DNA of 64,000 nt from Dryocola sp. LX212 (GTDB lineage Bacteria > Pseudomonadota > Gammaproteobacteria > Enterobacterales > Enterobacteriaceae): the NCBI GenBank assembly GCA_041504365.1, contig CP167917.1, positions 1,736,001 to 1,800,000 of the forward strand. The letters are read 5' to 3'. Made by a program: the position numbers and the translations under genes. A model generated the notes under the pieces. The model was not told the DNA's origin. It did no database searches and saw nothing but the letters and a program-made list of their open reading frames with translations. Shown piece by piece: positions 50,360 to 61,188 of this stretch (the stretch's first letter is position 1; the number at the start of each line of letters is the position of its first letter).

Positions 50360-50881
50360 ATGCAAAAGGTAAAATTACCCCTGACTCTCGATCCGGTTCG
50401 TACGGCTCAAAAACGCCTTGATTACCATGGTGTGTATACACCTGAACAGGTAGAGCGCGTCGCCGAATTTGTGGTCAGTGTAGACAGTGATGTGGAATGC
50501 GATATGCGGTTTGCTATCGATGAACAACGCCTCGCGGTTTTAACCGGTGATGCGAAGGTCTCGTTAACACTCTCATGTCAGCGTTGCGGGAAGCCGTTTG
50601 CGCATCAGGTCTACACGCAGTATTGTTTTAGCCCGATCGTCAAAGACGAGCAGGCTGAAGCACTCCCGGAAGCGTATGAGCCAGTTCAGGTTAACGAATT
50701 TGGCGAAATCGATCTTCTGGCGGTGGTAGAAGATGAAATCATCCTCTCCCTGCCGGTAGTTCCGGTGCATGATTCTGAACACTGTGAAGTGTCCGAGGCG
50801 GACATGGTCTTTGGCAAACTGCCTGCAGAGGCGGAGAAACCAAACCCATTTGCCGTATTAGCCAGTTTAAAGCGTAAGTAA
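50360..50881 (+). CDS. yceD: DUF177 protein YceD (23S rRNA accumulation protein)
   Basis: 173 residues as in E. coli, beginning [21 protein letters not shown] CxxC pair in [11 protein letters not shown] and the C-terminal [12 protein letters not shown] mark the DUF177/YceD family, linked to 23S rRNA accumulation. Homology supports the first Met, yet no Shine-Dalgarno precedes it and a promoter lies right against it. It is first gene before rpmF, 16 bases apart. Confidence 0.93.
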   Translation: MQKVKLPLTLDPVRTAQKRLDYHGVYTPEQVERVAEFVVSVDSDVECDMRFAIDEQRLAVLTGDAKVSLTLSCQRCGKPFAHQVYTQYCFSPIVKDEQAEALPEAYEPVQVNEFGEIDLLAVVEDEIILSLPVVPVHDSEHCEVSEADMVFGKLPAEAEKPNPFAVLASLKRK

Positions 50882-50897
50882 TTGAGGAGTAAGGTCC

Positions 50898-51068
50898 ATG
50901 GCCGTACAACAGAATAAACCAACCCGTTCCAAACGTGGCATGCGTCGTTCCCATGACGCGCTGACCACCAGCACCCTGTCCGTAGACAAAGTTTCTGGCG
51001 AAACTCATCTGCGTCACCACATGACTGCCGACGGTTTCTACCGCGGCCGCAAGGTTATCGTTAAGTAA
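50898..51068 (+). CDS. rpmF: 50S ribosomal protein L32
   Basis: 56 codons from the ATG at 50898 with TGAGGAG upstream. [20 protein letters not shown] and [13 protein letters not shown] are characteristic; E. coli L32 has one more residue in the TAVTSLSVDK region. It lies between yceD and plsX as in other enterics, which ties ribosome and lipid synthesis transcription. Confidence 0.96.
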   Translation: MAVQQNKPTRSKRGMRRSHDALTTSTLSVDKVSGETHLRHHMTADGFYRGRKVIVK

Positions 51069-51081
51069 TCCTGACGATACC

Positions 51082-52116
51082 TTGACACGTCTAACCCTTG
51101 CGTTAGATGCCATGGGTGGGGACTTCGGTCCTTCCGTGACAGTGCCTGCAGCATTGCAGGCACTGGACTCTAACTCCCAGCTAAGCCTTCTCCTGGTCGG
51201 TTGTCCCGACACCATCACGCCATTACTTGCCAAAGCTGATTTTGATAAACGTTCGCGTCTGCAGATTATTCCTGCGGAATCGGTTATTGCCAGTGATGCC
51301 AGGCCGTCGCAAGCGATCCGCAACAGTCGCGGTTCTTCTATGCGGGTGGCGCTTGAGTTGGTCAAAGAGGGGCGGGCGGAAGCCTGCGTCAGTGCCGGGA
51401 ATACCGGCGCGCTGATGGGGCTGGCGAAATTATTGCTCAAGCCCATTGAGGGGATTGAGCGCCCGGCACTGATGACGGTATTGCCGCACCAGCAAAAGGG
51501 CAAAACGGTAGTATTAGATCTCGGAGCCAACGTCGATTGCGACAGCAATATGCTGGTGCAGTTTGCCATTATGGGCTCCGTGATGGCGGAAGAAGTACTG
51601 GGCGTGGTGAATCCTCGCGTGGCGCTGCTGAACATCGGTGAAGAAGAGACCAAAGGTCTCGACAGCATTCGCGATGCCTCCGCATTATTAAAAACAATGC
51701 CTTCTATCAACTATATTGGTTATCTTGAAGCCAACGAACTGTTGACCGGAAAAACGGATGTCCTGGTGTGCGATGGGTTTGTAGGAAACGTCACGCTCAA
51801 GACGATGGAAGGGGTTGTCAGGATGTTCCTTACCCTGCTCAAATCGCAGGGAGAAGGGAAAAAAAGGTCGTGGTGGCTGATTTTATTGAAGCGTTGGTTA
51901 CAAAAGCATCTGACCAGGCGATTCAGTCACCTCAACCCCGACCAGTATAATGGTGCCTGTCTGTTAGGATTGCGCGGCACCGTGATCAAGAGCCACGGTG
52001 CGGCCAATCAGCGAGCGTTTGCTGTCGCGATTGAACAGGCAGTGCAGGCGGTGAGACGGCAAGTTCCGGTAAGGATTGCCGCTCGCCTGGAATCTGTATT
52101 ACCCAAGAGTGACTGA
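51082..52116 (+). CDS. plsX: Phosphate acyltransferase PlsX
   Basis: TTG start at 51082, 13 bases after rpmF, giving 344 residues; the N-terminus [20 protein letters not shown] agrees with E. coli. It makes acyl-phosphate from acyl-ACP for phospholipid synthesis. The family motifs [13 protein letters not shown] and [10 protein letters not shown] are intact. E. coli PlsX is 356 residues; here the C-terminal tail after AARLESV ends early as LPKSD, seven bases before fabH. Confidence 0.94.
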   Translation: MTRLTLALDAMGGDFGPSVTVPAALQALDSNSQLSLLLVGCPDTITPLLAKADFDKRSRLQIIPAESVIASDARPSQAIRNSRGSSMRVALELVKEGRAEACVSAGNTGALMGLAKLLLKPIEGIERPALMTVLPHQQKGKTVVLDLGANVDCDSNMLVQFAIMGSVMAEEVLGVVNPRVALLNIGEEETKGLDSIRDASALLKTMPSINYIGYLEANELLTGKTDVLVCDGFVGNVTLKTMEGVVRMFLTLLKSQGEGKKRSWWLILLKRWLQKHLTRRFSHLNPDQYNGACLLGLRGTVIKSHGAANQRAFAVAIEQAVQAVRRQVPVRIAARLESVLPKSD

Positions 52117-52122
52117 GCGTAC

Positions 52123-53076
52123 ATGTATACGAAGATTATTGGTACGGGCAGCTACCTGCCCGAACAAGTGCGGACTAACGCCGACCTGGAAAAAATGGTG
52201 GATACCTCTGACGAGTGGATTGTCACCCGTACAGGTATTCGTGAACGCCGAATCGCCGCGCCTGACGAAACCGTTGCCACAATGGGTTTCCAGGCTGCGA
52301 CCCGCGCCCTTGAAATGGCCGGTGTTGATAAGTCACAGATTGGCTTAATCATCGTCGCGACGACGTCTTCGACACACGCGTTTCCAAGCGCCGCCTGCCA
52401 GGTGCAAAGCATGCTGGAAATCAAAGGCTGTCCGGCATTTGACGTTGCGGCCGCATGCGCAGGCTTTACCTATGCGCTGAGCATCGCCGATCAGTACATC
52501 AAAAACGGTGCGGTAGATTACGCGCTGGTGATCGGTGCTGACGTGCTGGCTCGCACGCTCGATCCTGACGATCGTGGCACAATTATTCTGTTTGGTGATG
52601 GTGCCGGTGCGGTCCTGCTTGGCAGGAGCGAAGAGCCGGGCATCTTGTCAACGCATCTGCATGCTGACGGCAGTTACGGTGAACTGCTGACGCTGCCAAA
52701 CCAGGACCGTTTCGATCCGTCCAAACCGTCCTACGTGACGATGGCCGGTAACGAAGTGTTCAAAGTTGCCGTAACCGAACTGGCCCACATCGTTGATGAA
52801 ACCCTGACGGCGAATAACCTCGATCGTGGCGATCTCGACTGGCTGGTGCCGCATCAGGCCAACCTGCGCATTATCAGCGCGACGGCGAGAAAGCTGGGAA
52901 TGTCCATGGACAATGTAGTGGTGACGCTGGACAGGCACGGTAATACCTCTGCGGCCTCCGTGCCGGTAGCGCTGGATGAAGCGGTACGTGATGGTCGCAT
53001 TCAACGCGGTCATCTGGTGCTGCTCGAGGCGTTCGGCGGCGGCTTTACCTGGGGTTCGGCACTGGTTCGTTTTTGA
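52123..53076 (+). CDS. fabH: 3-oxoacyl-ACP synthase III
   Basis: 317 residues as in E. coli. It starts fatty-acid synthesis by condensing acetyl-CoA with malonyl-ACP. Catalytic C112 ([11 protein letters not shown]), His in VPHQANLRI and Asn in HGNTSAAS are present. It is in the plsX-fabHDG-acpP-fabF cluster, with fabD 16 bases downstream. Confidence 0.97.
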   Translation: MYTKIIGTGSYLPEQVRTNADLEKMVDTSDEWIVTRTGIRERRIAAPDETVATMGFQAATRALEMAGVDKSQIGLIIVATTSSTHAFPSAACQVQSMLEIKGCPAFDVAAACAGFTYALSIADQYIKNGAVDYALVIGADVLARTLDPDDRGTIILFGDGAGAVLLGRSEEPGILSTHLHADGSYGELLTLPNQDRFDPSKPSYVTMAGNEVFKVAVTELAHIVDETLTANNLDRGDLDWLVPHQANLRIISATARKLGMSMDNVVVTLDRHGNTSAASVPVALDEAVRDGRIQRGHLVLLEAFGGGFTWGSALVRF

Positions 53077-53092
53077 TTAAAGGAATGAGAAA

Positions 53093-54022
53093 ATGACGCA
53101 ATTTGCTTTTGTTTTCCCGGGGCAGGGTTCACAGACAGTCGGAATGCTGGCAGAGTTAGCCACCGCGTATCCGATTGTTGAAGAAACCTTCCGTGAAGCT
53201 TCAGACGCGCTGGGCTACGATCTTTGGGCGCTGGTGCAAAACGGCCCGGCCGAAGAGCTGAATAAAACCTGGCAGACTCAGCCAGCGCTGCTGGCGGCAT
53301 CCGTTGCCATTTATCGCGTCTGGCAGCAGCAGGGCGGTAAAACCCCAGCGCTGATGGCAGGTCACAGCCTGGGTGAATATTCTGCTCTGGTGTGCGCAGG
53401 CGTTATTAACTTTGCAGACGCTGTTCGTCTGGTTGAACTGCGTGGCAAACTGATGCAGGAAGCGGTGCCGGAAGGTACTGGCGGCATGTCTGCTATTATC
53501 GGTCTGGACGATGCTTCTATCGCTAAAGCCTGTGAAGAAGCGGCACAGGGGCAGGTTGTTTCCCCGGTCAACTTCAACTCTCCGGGCCAGGTTGTGATTG
53601 CGGGTAACAAAGAAGCCGTTGAACGTGCGGGCGCCGCTTGTAAAGCCGCTGGTGCAAAACGAGCTCTTCCTTTACCTGTCAGCGTGCCGTCACACTGTGC
53701 GCTGATGAAGCCGGCGGCAGACAAACTTGCCGTTGCGCTGGAAAATATTACCTTCAACGCACCAGCCGTTCAGGTTGTGAACAACGTTGATGTGAAGTGC
53801 GAAACTTCGCCGGAGGCGATTCGTAGCGCGCTGGTACGCCAGCTCTACAGCCCGGTGCAGTGGACCAAATCAGTGGAATTTATGGCGGCACAGGGTGTGA
53901 CCCAGTTGCTGGAAGTCGGCCCAGGTAAAGTCCTGACCGGCCTGACTAAACGTATTGTTGACACCCTGACCGCAGCGGCCATTAACGAGCCTGCTTCCCT
54001 GTCAGCGGCGCTTGAGCAATAA
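53093..54022 (+). CDS. fabD: Malonyl-CoA:ACP transacylase
   Basis: 309 residues as in E. coli. GHSLGE carries nucleophile S92, and H201 lies in SVPSHCAL. It loads malonyl groups onto AcpP. AGGAATGAG precedes the start; fabG begins 13 bases after its stop. Confidence 0.97.
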   Translation: MTQFAFVFPGQGSQTVGMLAELATAYPIVEETFREASDALGYDLWALVQNGPAEELNKTWQTQPALLAASVAIYRVWQQQGGKTPALMAGHSLGEYSALVCAGVINFADAVRLVELRGKLMQEAVPEGTGGMSAIIGLDDASIAKACEEAAQGQVVSPVNFNSPGQVVIAGNKEAVERAGAACKAAGAKRALPLPVSVPSHCALMKPAADKLAVALENITFNAPAVQVVNNVDVKCETSPEAIRSALVRQLYSPVQWTKSVEFMAAQGVTQLLEVGPGKVLTGLTKRIVDTLTAAAINEPASLSAALEQ

Positions 54023-54035
54023 AACGAGGAAGACC

Positions 54036-54770
54036 ATGAGTTTTGAAGGAAAAGTTGCGCTGGTAACCGGCGCAAGCCGTGGTATCGGCCGTGCGATCGC
54101 AGAGACCCTGGTGGCTCGCGGCGCAAAAGTTATTGGTACAGCGACAAGCGAAAGCGGTGCGCAGGCCATCAGTGACTATTTAGGCGCGAACGGCAAAGGT
54201 TTTATGCTGAACGTGACCGATCCGGCCTCTATCGAGGCGGTTCTGGAAAATATTCGTGCAGAATTTGGCGAAGTGGACATTCTGGTCAATAATGCCGGTA
54301 TCACTCGTGATAACCTGCTGATGCGCATGAAAGATGCCGAGTGGGATGATATCATCGAAACCAATTTGTCATCAGTTTTCCGTCTGTCAAAAGCGGTAAT
54401 GCGCGCTATGATGAAAAAGCGTCATGGTCGTATTATCACTATCGGTTCTGTGGTTGGTACCATGGGAAATGCTGGTCAGGCCAACTACGCTGCGGCGAAA
54501 GCGGGCTTGATCGGTTTCAGTAAATCACTGGCGCGCGAAGTGGCGTCCCGTGGTATTACTGTAAACGTTGTTGCTCCGGGCTTTATTGAAACGGACATGA
54601 CGCGTGCGCTCTCTGACGATCAGCGTGCGGGTATCCTGGCGCAGGTTCCAGCGGGTCGCTTAGGTGACGCAAAAGAAATCGCCAGTGCAGTAGCATTTTT
54701 AGCTTCTGACGAGGCCGGGTACATCTCTGGTGAGACCCTGCACGTCAATGGCGGAATGTACATGGTTTAA
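54036..54770 (+). CDS. fabG: 3-oxoacyl-ACP reductase FabG
   Basis: The ATG at 54036 (GAGGAAGACC upstream) gives 244 residues, the E. coli length. TGASRGIG, NNAG and the S138/Y151/K155 triad (YAAAK) are intact. It reduces 3-ketoacyl-ACP in each elongation round; essential in E. coli. This is the housekeeping counterpart of apeQ at 2.1 kb. Confidence 0.97.
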   Translation: MSFEGKVALVTGASRGIGRAIAETLVARGAKVIGTATSESGAQAISDYLGANGKGFMLNVTDPASIEAVLENIRAEFGEVDILVNNAGITRDNLLMRMKDAEWDDIIETNLSSVFRLSKAVMRAMMKKRHGRIITIGSVVGTMGNAGQANYAAAKAGLIGFSKSLAREVASRGITVNVVAPGFIETDMTRALSDDQRAGILAQVPAGRLGDAKEIASAVAFLASDEAGYISGETLHVNGGMYMV

Positions 54771-54851
54771 CCACGATTAAAATTATTTGCGTTATTTGGG
54801 CGAATGCCCGCAAAATAGCGTAAAATCGTGGTACGACCTGCCGGGATTTAG

Positions 54852-54879
54852 TTGCATCTTTTTCAACATTTTATACACT
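54852..54879 (+). promoter_or_regulatory. acpP promoter and leader hairpin
   Basis: TTGCAT, 16 bases, TACACT upstream of acpP. A small hairpin TCGC-GAAA-GCGA (54890-54901) lies in the leader. An internal promoter here explains the very high level of acyl carrier protein relative to its operon. Confidence 0.65.
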
Positions 54880-54924
54880 ACGAAAACCATCGCGAAAGCG
54901 AGTTTTGATAGGAAATTTAAGAGT

Positions 54925-55161
54925 ATGAGCACTATCGAAGAACGCGTTAAGAAAATCATTGGCGAACAACTGGGTGTTAAGCAGGAAGAAGTCATCAACT
55001 CCGCTTCCTTCGTTGAGGACCTGGGCGCTGATTCTCTTGACACCGTTGAGCTGGTAATGGCTCTGGAAGAAGAGTTTGATACTGAGATTCCGGACGAAGA
55101 AGCTGAGAAAATCACTACCGTTCAGGCTGCCATTGATTATATCAACGGTCACCAGGCGTAA
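54925..55161 (+). CDS. acpP: Acyl carrier protein
   Basis: 78 residues from the ATG at 54925; the 46 open codons upstream are leader. The sequence around the phosphopantetheine Ser ([20 protein letters not shown]37 counting Met) is identical to E. coli. It carries acyl chains for fatty acid, lipid A and OpgH-dependent glucan synthesis. An own promoter upstream and a 3' hairpin set its expression apart from its neighbours. Confidence 0.98.
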   Translation: MSTIEERVKKIIGEQLGVKQEEVINSASFVEDLGADSLDTVELVMALEEEFDTEIPDEEAEKITTVQAAIDYINGHQA

Positions 55162-55172
55162 GTGAACATCTC

Positions 55173-56491
<1,319 letters not shown>

Positions 56492-56499
56492 ACCGTCCC

Positions 56500-56535
56500 C
56501 ATAAAGGGCTCGCTTGCGGGCCCTTTATGCATTTT
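56500..56535 (+). terminator. Terminator of fabF
   Basis: CATAAAGGGC/GCCCTTTATG outer stem with an inner CGC/GCG, then CATTTT; eight bases after the fabF stop. Confidence 0.75.
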
Positions 56536-56615
56536 GGCCCGCGCTTCAGACTTCCCCCCTTGCTGCTTTTTCCCCGTACTGGCACCCTTACGCCATCAGA
56601 CACCGAGGAACCGCT

Positions 56616-57416
56616 ATGTATTTAATCAATGGACAGTGGCAGACGACGATCCCGGCAAACGATCGTGCAGTGCAGTTTGGTGACGGCTGCTTTACCACCG
56701 CGGCGGTGAGCAACGGCCGGGTCAGGTTCATCGATCAGCATATCCGTCGCTTACAGCTTGCCTGTAAGACCCTGATGCTTTCCTTTACGGAATGGGCGGT
56801 GCTGAGAGAAGAAATGCAGCAGCTTGCCGCGTATGAGGGGCAGTCGGTACTGAAGGTGATAATCACTCGCGGAGCAGGGGGGCGAGGCTACAGCGCGGCT
56901 CAATGTGAACATACCACACGTATTCTTGGCGTTTCGCCTTTTCCAGCTTTTTACGATGAGTGGCAGCAGCAGGGGATTACCCTTGCGCTCAGCCCGATCT
57001 GCCTTGGTGTCAATCCCAGCCTGGCAGGGATAAAACATTTGAATCGCCTTGAGCAGGTCCTCATCCGTACGCATCTTGAACAGACGCCCGCCAACGAGGC
57101 GCTGGTCCTTGACAGTGACGGGTGGCTTACGGAATGCTGTGCGGCTAATTTATTCTGGCGTAAAGGGGAAAGGGTGTTTACCCCTTACGTCGATCGTGCG
57201 GGGGTTAACGGTATTATGCGGCAGCATATTATTGCCGCGCTGGCGAATTCCGACCAACGGGTGCAGGAAGTACGGGAGCGGGTAGAAACCCTTGCGGACG
57301 CCGACGAAATTGTCATCTGTAACGCCCTGATGCCGGTTGTGCCGGTAAAACAGGCGCAGGCCTGGGGCTACAGTTCGCGCGAGCTTTATCATTATTTAGC
57401 GCCACTTTGTGAGTAA
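56616..57416 (+). CDS. pabC: Aminodeoxychorismate lyase
   Basis: The ATG at 56616 with GAGGAA upstream gives 266 residues (269 in E. coli); the open frame back to 56514 covers the fabF terminator. It is a fold-type IV PLP enzyme with K140 in [11 protein letters not shown] and [10 protein letters not shown] near the N-terminus. It converts 4-amino-4-deoxychorismate to p-aminobenzoate and pyruvate for folate. The sequence is more diverged from E. coli than its neighbours. It leads pabC-mltG-tmk-holB. Confidence 0.94.
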   Translation: MYLINGQWQTTIPANDRAVQFGDGCFTTAAVSNGRVRFIDQHIRRLQLACKTLMLSFTEWAVLREEMQQLAAYEGQSVLKVIITRGAGGRGYSAAQCEHTTRILGVSPFPAFYDEWQQQGITLALSPICLGVNPSLAGIKHLNRLEQVLIRTHLEQTPANEALVLDSDGWLTECCAANLFWRKGERVFTPYVDRAGVNGIMRQHIIAALANSDQRVQEVRERVETLADADEIVICNALMPVVPVKQAQAWGYSSRELYHYLAPLCE

Positions 57417-57426
57417 ACGATTACCG

Positions 57427-58449
57427 ATGAAAAAGATGCTACGTTTTTTCCTGCTGTTACTGGTGATTCTGGGGGTTGCCGCCGGTGTTGGCGCATGGAA
57501 GGTCCGCCAGCTGGCAAACAGCCATCTGACTATAAAGCAGGAAACGATCTTCACCCTCAAGGCAGGGACTGGCCGCCTTGCGCTGGGTAAGCAGCTTTAT
57601 GAAGAGAAGCTGATAACACGCCCGCGGGTCTTCCAGTGGCTGCTGAAGGTAAAACCGGAGCTGGCGAACTTTAAAGCTGGCACCTATCGCCTGACGCCGA
57701 AAATGACGGTGCGCGATATGCTTGCGCTGCTCGCCAGCGGCAAAGAAGCCCAGTTCCCCATCCGCTTTGTGGAAGGGATGCGCCTTAGCGACTGGCTTAA
57801 GCAAATGCGTGAAGCGCCTTATATCAAGCACACCCTGAAAGACGACAGCTACGCCACGGTCGCGGAGACGCTTAAGCTCGAGCACGCCGACTGGGCGGAA
57901 GGCTGGTTCTTCCCGGATACCTGGCTCTACACTGCCAATACTACGGACGTCGCGCTGTTAAAACGTGCGCATGAGCGGATGAAAAAGGCCGTGCAGGAAG
58001 CGTGGGAGGGTAAGGCCGACGGGCTGCCATATAAAACGCAGAATGATTTAGTCACCATGGCGTCCATAGTCGAAAAAGAGACGGCGGTCGCGAGCGAGCG
58101 CGACCGTGTCGCCTCCGTATTTATCAATCGTCTGCGGATCGGCATGCGTTTACAAACGGATCCGACGGTGATTTACGGCATGGGTGAGAGCTATAATGGT
58201 AAGCTGTCGCGCAAAGATCTGGAGACGCCAACCGCCTATAACACCTATGTGATAAGCGGTATGCCGCCGGGCCCGATTGCCATTCCCTCTGCGGCCTCAT
58301 TACAGGCGGCGGCGCATCCGGCGAAGTCACCTTATCTCTATTTCGTTGCCGACGGTAAAGGCGGGCACACCTTTAACACTAACCTTGCCAGCCACAATCA
58401 GGCGGTGCAGGTCTATATCAAAGCCTTAAAGGACAAGAATGGTGAGTAA
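57427..58449 (+). CDS. mltG: Endolytic murein transglycosylase MltG
   Basis: The ATG at 57427 gives 340 residues, E. coli length; an in-frame GTG at 57409 would overlap pabC. It has one N-terminal membrane helix (residues 5-25), a LysM-like region, and the YceG catalytic domain with E218 in [12 protein letters not shown]. It cuts nascent glycan strands in the periplasm and so sets strand length. Its end overlaps tmk by 11 bases. Confidence 0.95.
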   Translation: MKKMLRFFLLLLVILGVAAGVGAWKVRQLANSHLTIKQETIFTLKAGTGRLALGKQLYEEKLITRPRVFQWLLKVKPELANFKAGTYRLTPKMTVRDMLALLASGKEAQFPIRFVEGMRLSDWLKQMREAPYIKHTLKDDSYATVAETLKLEHADWAEGWFFPDTWLYTANTTDVALLKRAHERMKKAVQEAWEGKADGLPYKTQNDLVTMASIVEKETAVASERDRVASVFINRLRIGMRLQTDPTVIYGMGESYNGKLSRKDLETPTAYNTYVISGMPPGPIAIPSAASLQAAAHPAKSPYLYFVADGKGGHTFNTNLASHNQAVQVYIKALKDKNGE

Positions 58450-59077
58450 ATTTATCGTTATTGAGGGGCTCGAAGGGGCAGGGAAAACCAACGCGCACAA
58501 CGTGGTGGTCGCGACCTTAAAAGAGCTGGGCGTGACCGATCTGGTCTTTACCCGTGAGCCCGGCGGTACGCCGCTGGCGGAAAGACTGCGCGAACTGACG
58601 CTCAATAACAAAGGCATCGGCGACGAAGTTGTAACAGACAAAGCCGAGGTGCTGATGTTCTACGCGGCCAGGGTGCAACTGGTGGAAACCGTCATCAAAC
58701 CTGCACTTTCGCGCGGGGCATGGGTGATCGGCGATCGTCACGATCTGTCCACTCAGGCCTACCAGGGAGGCGGTCGCTTGATCGACCAGCAGTTGCTGAT
58801 GGCGCTGCGTAACACGGTATTGGGCGATTTCTATCCGGATCTGACTCTCTATCTGGATGTGACACCGGAAGTTGGCCTGACGCGCGCGCGCGCGCGCGGT
58901 GAGCTGGACCGTATCGAGCAGGAGTCGATTGATTTCTTCAACCGTACCCGCGCCCGTTATCTGGAGCTGGCGGCGGCGGACGATCGTGTCAAAACCATCG
59001 ATGCGACGCAGACGCTTGACGAGGTATCCGCTGCGGTGCGTAATGCGGTGATTAACTGGGCGAAGGAACTGGCCTGA
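58439..59077 (+). CDS. tmk: Thymidylate kinase
   Basis: 212 residues (213 in E. coli). P-loop [11 protein letters not shown] at 9-19 and lid region with [16 protein letters not shown] in GDRHDLST contacts the nucleotide. It phosphorylates dTMP to dTDP. The coding DNA contains an uninterrupted (CG)9 run at 58881-58898, encoding the RARAR part. The start overlaps mltG and the stop overlaps holB (TGATG). Confidence 0.96.
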   Translation: MVSKFIVIEGLEGAGKTNAHNVVVATLKELGVTDLVFTREPGGTPLAERLRELTLNNKGIGDEVVTDKAEVLMFYAARVQLVETVIKPALSRGAWVIGDRHDLSTQAYQGGGRLIDQQLLMALRNTVLGDFYPDLTLYLDVTPEVGLTRARARGELDRIEQESIDFFNRTRARYLELAAADDRVKTIDATQTLDEVSAAVRNAVINWAKELA

Positions 59078-60084
59078 TGAAATGGTATCCCTGGCTGCGC
59101 GGACCGTTTGAGCAGATCCTCAGCCAGTATCAGTCAGGCCGTGGTCATCACGCGCTGTTGCTTCACGCCCTGCCGGGAATGGGGGACGACGCGTTGATTT
59201 ATGCCCTCAGCCGCTGGCTGATGTGCCAGCGGCCGCAGGGTAACAAAAGCTGCGGGCAGTGCCGCAGCTGCCAGCTTATGCAGGCAGGTAACCATCCGGA
59301 CAGCTACGTCATCGAGCCGGAAAAAGGTAAAAGCAGCCTGGGGATCGACAGCATCCGCGAGATTACCGAGAAGCTCTACGGCCATGCCCAGCAGGGCGGT
59401 GCAAAGGTAGTCTGGCTCAAAGATGCAGGTCTGCTGACCGAAGCGGCGGCGAACGCCCTGCTGAAAACGCTTGAAGAGTCGCCCGCCAACACCTGGTTTT
59501 TCCTTGGCAGCCGCGAACCAGCCCGCCTGCCCGCCACGCTGCGCAGCCGTTGCCTTTATTGGTATCTCACGCCGCCGGAAGAGTCCTTTTCCCTTGCCTG
59601 GCTTGCCCGTGAAAGTTCGCTGGACAGCACCCAGCTGCGTGCGGCCTTGCGCCTGGCCGCCGGTGCCCCTGCCGCGGCGCTTGAACTGCTTGAGCCGGAA
59701 CACTGGAAGCATCGTCAGGCACTTTGCGAAAAGCTCGCGCTGGCCTGCTCGTCTAAGGACATGCTTTCGCTGCTGCCGGTGCTGAACCATGAAGAGGCGA
59801 CTCGCCGTATTCAGTGGCTAAGCTCGCTGCTGCTGGATGCCCTTAAGTGGCAGCAGGGCGCAGGACAGTGGCTGGCAAACGCAGATATGCAGCCGCTTGT
59901 CGCAAACCTTGCTGATAGCGCGAAGCCCGCCGTATTGCAGGCTACTTTGCAGGGTTGGTTTACCTGCCGTGAATCTTTGCTGACGGTGGTGGGCGTTAAC
60001 CGTGAACTCCTTATTACCGAACAGCTGCTGACTTGGGAGCGACTCATGCGACCGGGTGCTATCCTTCCTTCTCCACATCTTTAA
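59077..60084 (+). CDS. holB: DNA polymerase III delta' subunit
   Basis: 335 residues (334 in E. coli). It is an AAA+ clamp-loader subunit with the zinc-binding Cys set C50, C59, C62 and C65 (CGQCRSC), no functional P-loop, and the sensor motif LLKTLEESPANTWF. It completes the gamma complex that loads the beta clamp. It is translationally coupled to tmk. Confidence 0.95.
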   Translation: MKWYPWLRGPFEQILSQYQSGRGHHALLLHALPGMGDDALIYALSRWLMCQRPQGNKSCGQCRSCQLMQAGNHPDSYVIEPEKGKSSLGIDSIREITEKLYGHAQQGGAKVVWLKDAGLLTEAAANALLKTLEESPANTWFFLGSREPARLPATLRSRCLYWYLTPPEESFSLAWLARESSLDSTQLRAALRLAAGAPAAALELLEPEHWKHRQALCEKLALACSSKDMLSLLPVLNHEEATRRIQWLSSLLLDALKWQQGAGQWLANADMQPLVANLADSAKPAVLQATLQGWFTCRESLLTVVGVNRELLITEQLLTWERLMRPGAILPSPHL

Positions 60085-60094
60085 GAGTACCCGT

Positions 60095-60889
60095 ATGTTT
60101 CTTGTCGACTCACACTGCCATCTTGATGGCCTGGATTATGAATCCCTGCACAAAAACGTCGATGACGTTCTTGAAAAAGCCGCCGCGCGGGACGTGAAGT
60201 TCTGCCTGGCCGTGGCAACCACGCTTGAAGGCTACCGCAGCATGCGCGAGCTGGTTGGAGAGCGGGAGAACGTTGCCTACTCATGCGGCGTACACCCGTT
60301 AAATCAGGACAAAGAGTACGACGTTGAAGAGCTTCGTCGCCTGGCCGCCGAGCCTGGCGTGGTGGCAATGGGTGAAACCGGCCTCGATTATTTCTATACG
60401 CCTGAAACTAAGCCACGCCAGCAGGAGTCTTTCCGCAACCACATACGCATTGGACGTGAGCTCAACAAGCCTGTCATCGTGCACACCCGTGACGCCCGCG
60501 CTGATACCCTGACGATCCTGCAGGAAGAGAAAGTGACAGACTGCGGTGGGGTACTACACTGTTTCACTGAGGATCGGGAAACTGCCGGTAAGCTGCTGGA
60601 TATGGGGTTCTACATCTCTTTTTCCGGGATCCTGACCTTCCGTAATGCTGACCAGCTGCGCGAGGCCGCCCGCTTTGTGCCGCTGGATCGCATGCTGGTC
60701 GAAACGGACTCGCCTTATCTGGCCCCCGTCCCGCATCGGGGCAAGGAGAATCAGCCGGCAATGACCCGTGACGTAGCTGAGTACATGGCGGTACTGAAGG
60801 GGGTTTCAATTGAAGAGCTGGCGACGGCGACCACGAATAACTTTGCCGAGCTCTTTCATATCCCGCTCTCCCGCCTGCAATCAGCGTGA
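60095..60889 (+). CDS. ycfH: TatD-family metal-dependent hydrolase YcfH
   Basis: The ATG at 60095 gives 264 residues (265 in E. coli YcfH); an earlier frame overlaps holB. Metal ligands: H7/H9 in DSHCHLD, E in GETGLDYF, H in VIVHTRDA, H in LHCFTED, D in ETDSPYLAP. It is a TIM-barrel deoxyribonuclease-like enzyme; related TatD acts as a 3'-5' exonuclease, the precise role of YcfH being open. It is last gene of the rpmF-to-holB block. Confidence 0.93.
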   Translation: MFLVDSHCHLDGLDYESLHKNVDDVLEKAAARDVKFCLAVATTLEGYRSMRELVGERENVAYSCGVHPLNQDKEYDVEELRRLAAEPGVVAMGETGLDYFYTPETKPRQQESFRNHIRIGRELNKPVIVHTRDARADTLTILQEEKVTDCGGVLHCFTEDRETAGKLLDMGFYISFSGILTFRNADQLREAARFVPLDRMLVETDSPYLAPVPHRGKENQPAMTRDVAEYMAVLKGVSIEELATATTNNFAELFHIPLSRLQSA

Positions 60890-61032
60890 TTAGCTGACTT
60901 ATTTTTTAGCTCGTAATTAATCACCGAAGCGAGTACAGTGCTCCGCCTCAAAAGGGGTGTAGCACATCGTTTTTGAAATATTCAGACATGAGTAGTGTAA
61001 ATTAATGAAAGTTTTCCCGCTGGCTCACAAAA

Positions 61033-61054
61033 AAACGTGATAGCCGTCAAACAA
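61033..61054 (+). promoter_or_regulatory. CRP site upstream of ptsG
   Basis: CGTGA-TAGCCG-TCAAA fits the CRP core TGTGA-N6-TCACA at 8 of 10 positions and matches the E. coli ptsG site. It predicts cAMP-CRP activation. Confidence 0.75.
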
Positions 61055-61066
61055 AATTTTCTCGAT

Positions 61067-61090
61067 TTATTTTACTCTGCGTAATAAATA
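61067..61090 (+). promoter_or_regulatory. Mlc operator / promoter of ptsG
   Basis: TTATTTTACTCTGCGTAATA plus AATA closely follows the E. coli ptsG Mlc operator, a loose dyad TTATTT/AAATAA-type. It overlaps the TAATAA -10 region, as expected for a repressor released by glucose transport. Confidence 0.7.
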
Positions 61091-61164
61091 AAGGGTACTT
61101 AGATGCCCTGAATAGGGTCCGGTTCTCCCCCCGGTCCGATGCGCATAATGCGTAAAAAAAGCAC

Positions 61165-61188
61165 AAATACTCAGGAGCACTCTCAATT
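61165..61188 (+). promoter_or_regulatory. ptsG ribosome site and SgrS pairing region
   Basis: The leader segment ending ACTCAGGAGCACTCTCAATT before the ATG is the same as in E. coli, where the small RNA SgrS pairs across the Shine-Dalgarno AGGAG during sugar-phosphate stress. Conservation suggests the same control; sgrS itself is not in the window. Confidence 0.7.

Noticed and set aside
50739-51710. 323-codon open frame antisense to rpmF-plsX
   Set aside because: It crosses three conserved sense genes and has no independent support.
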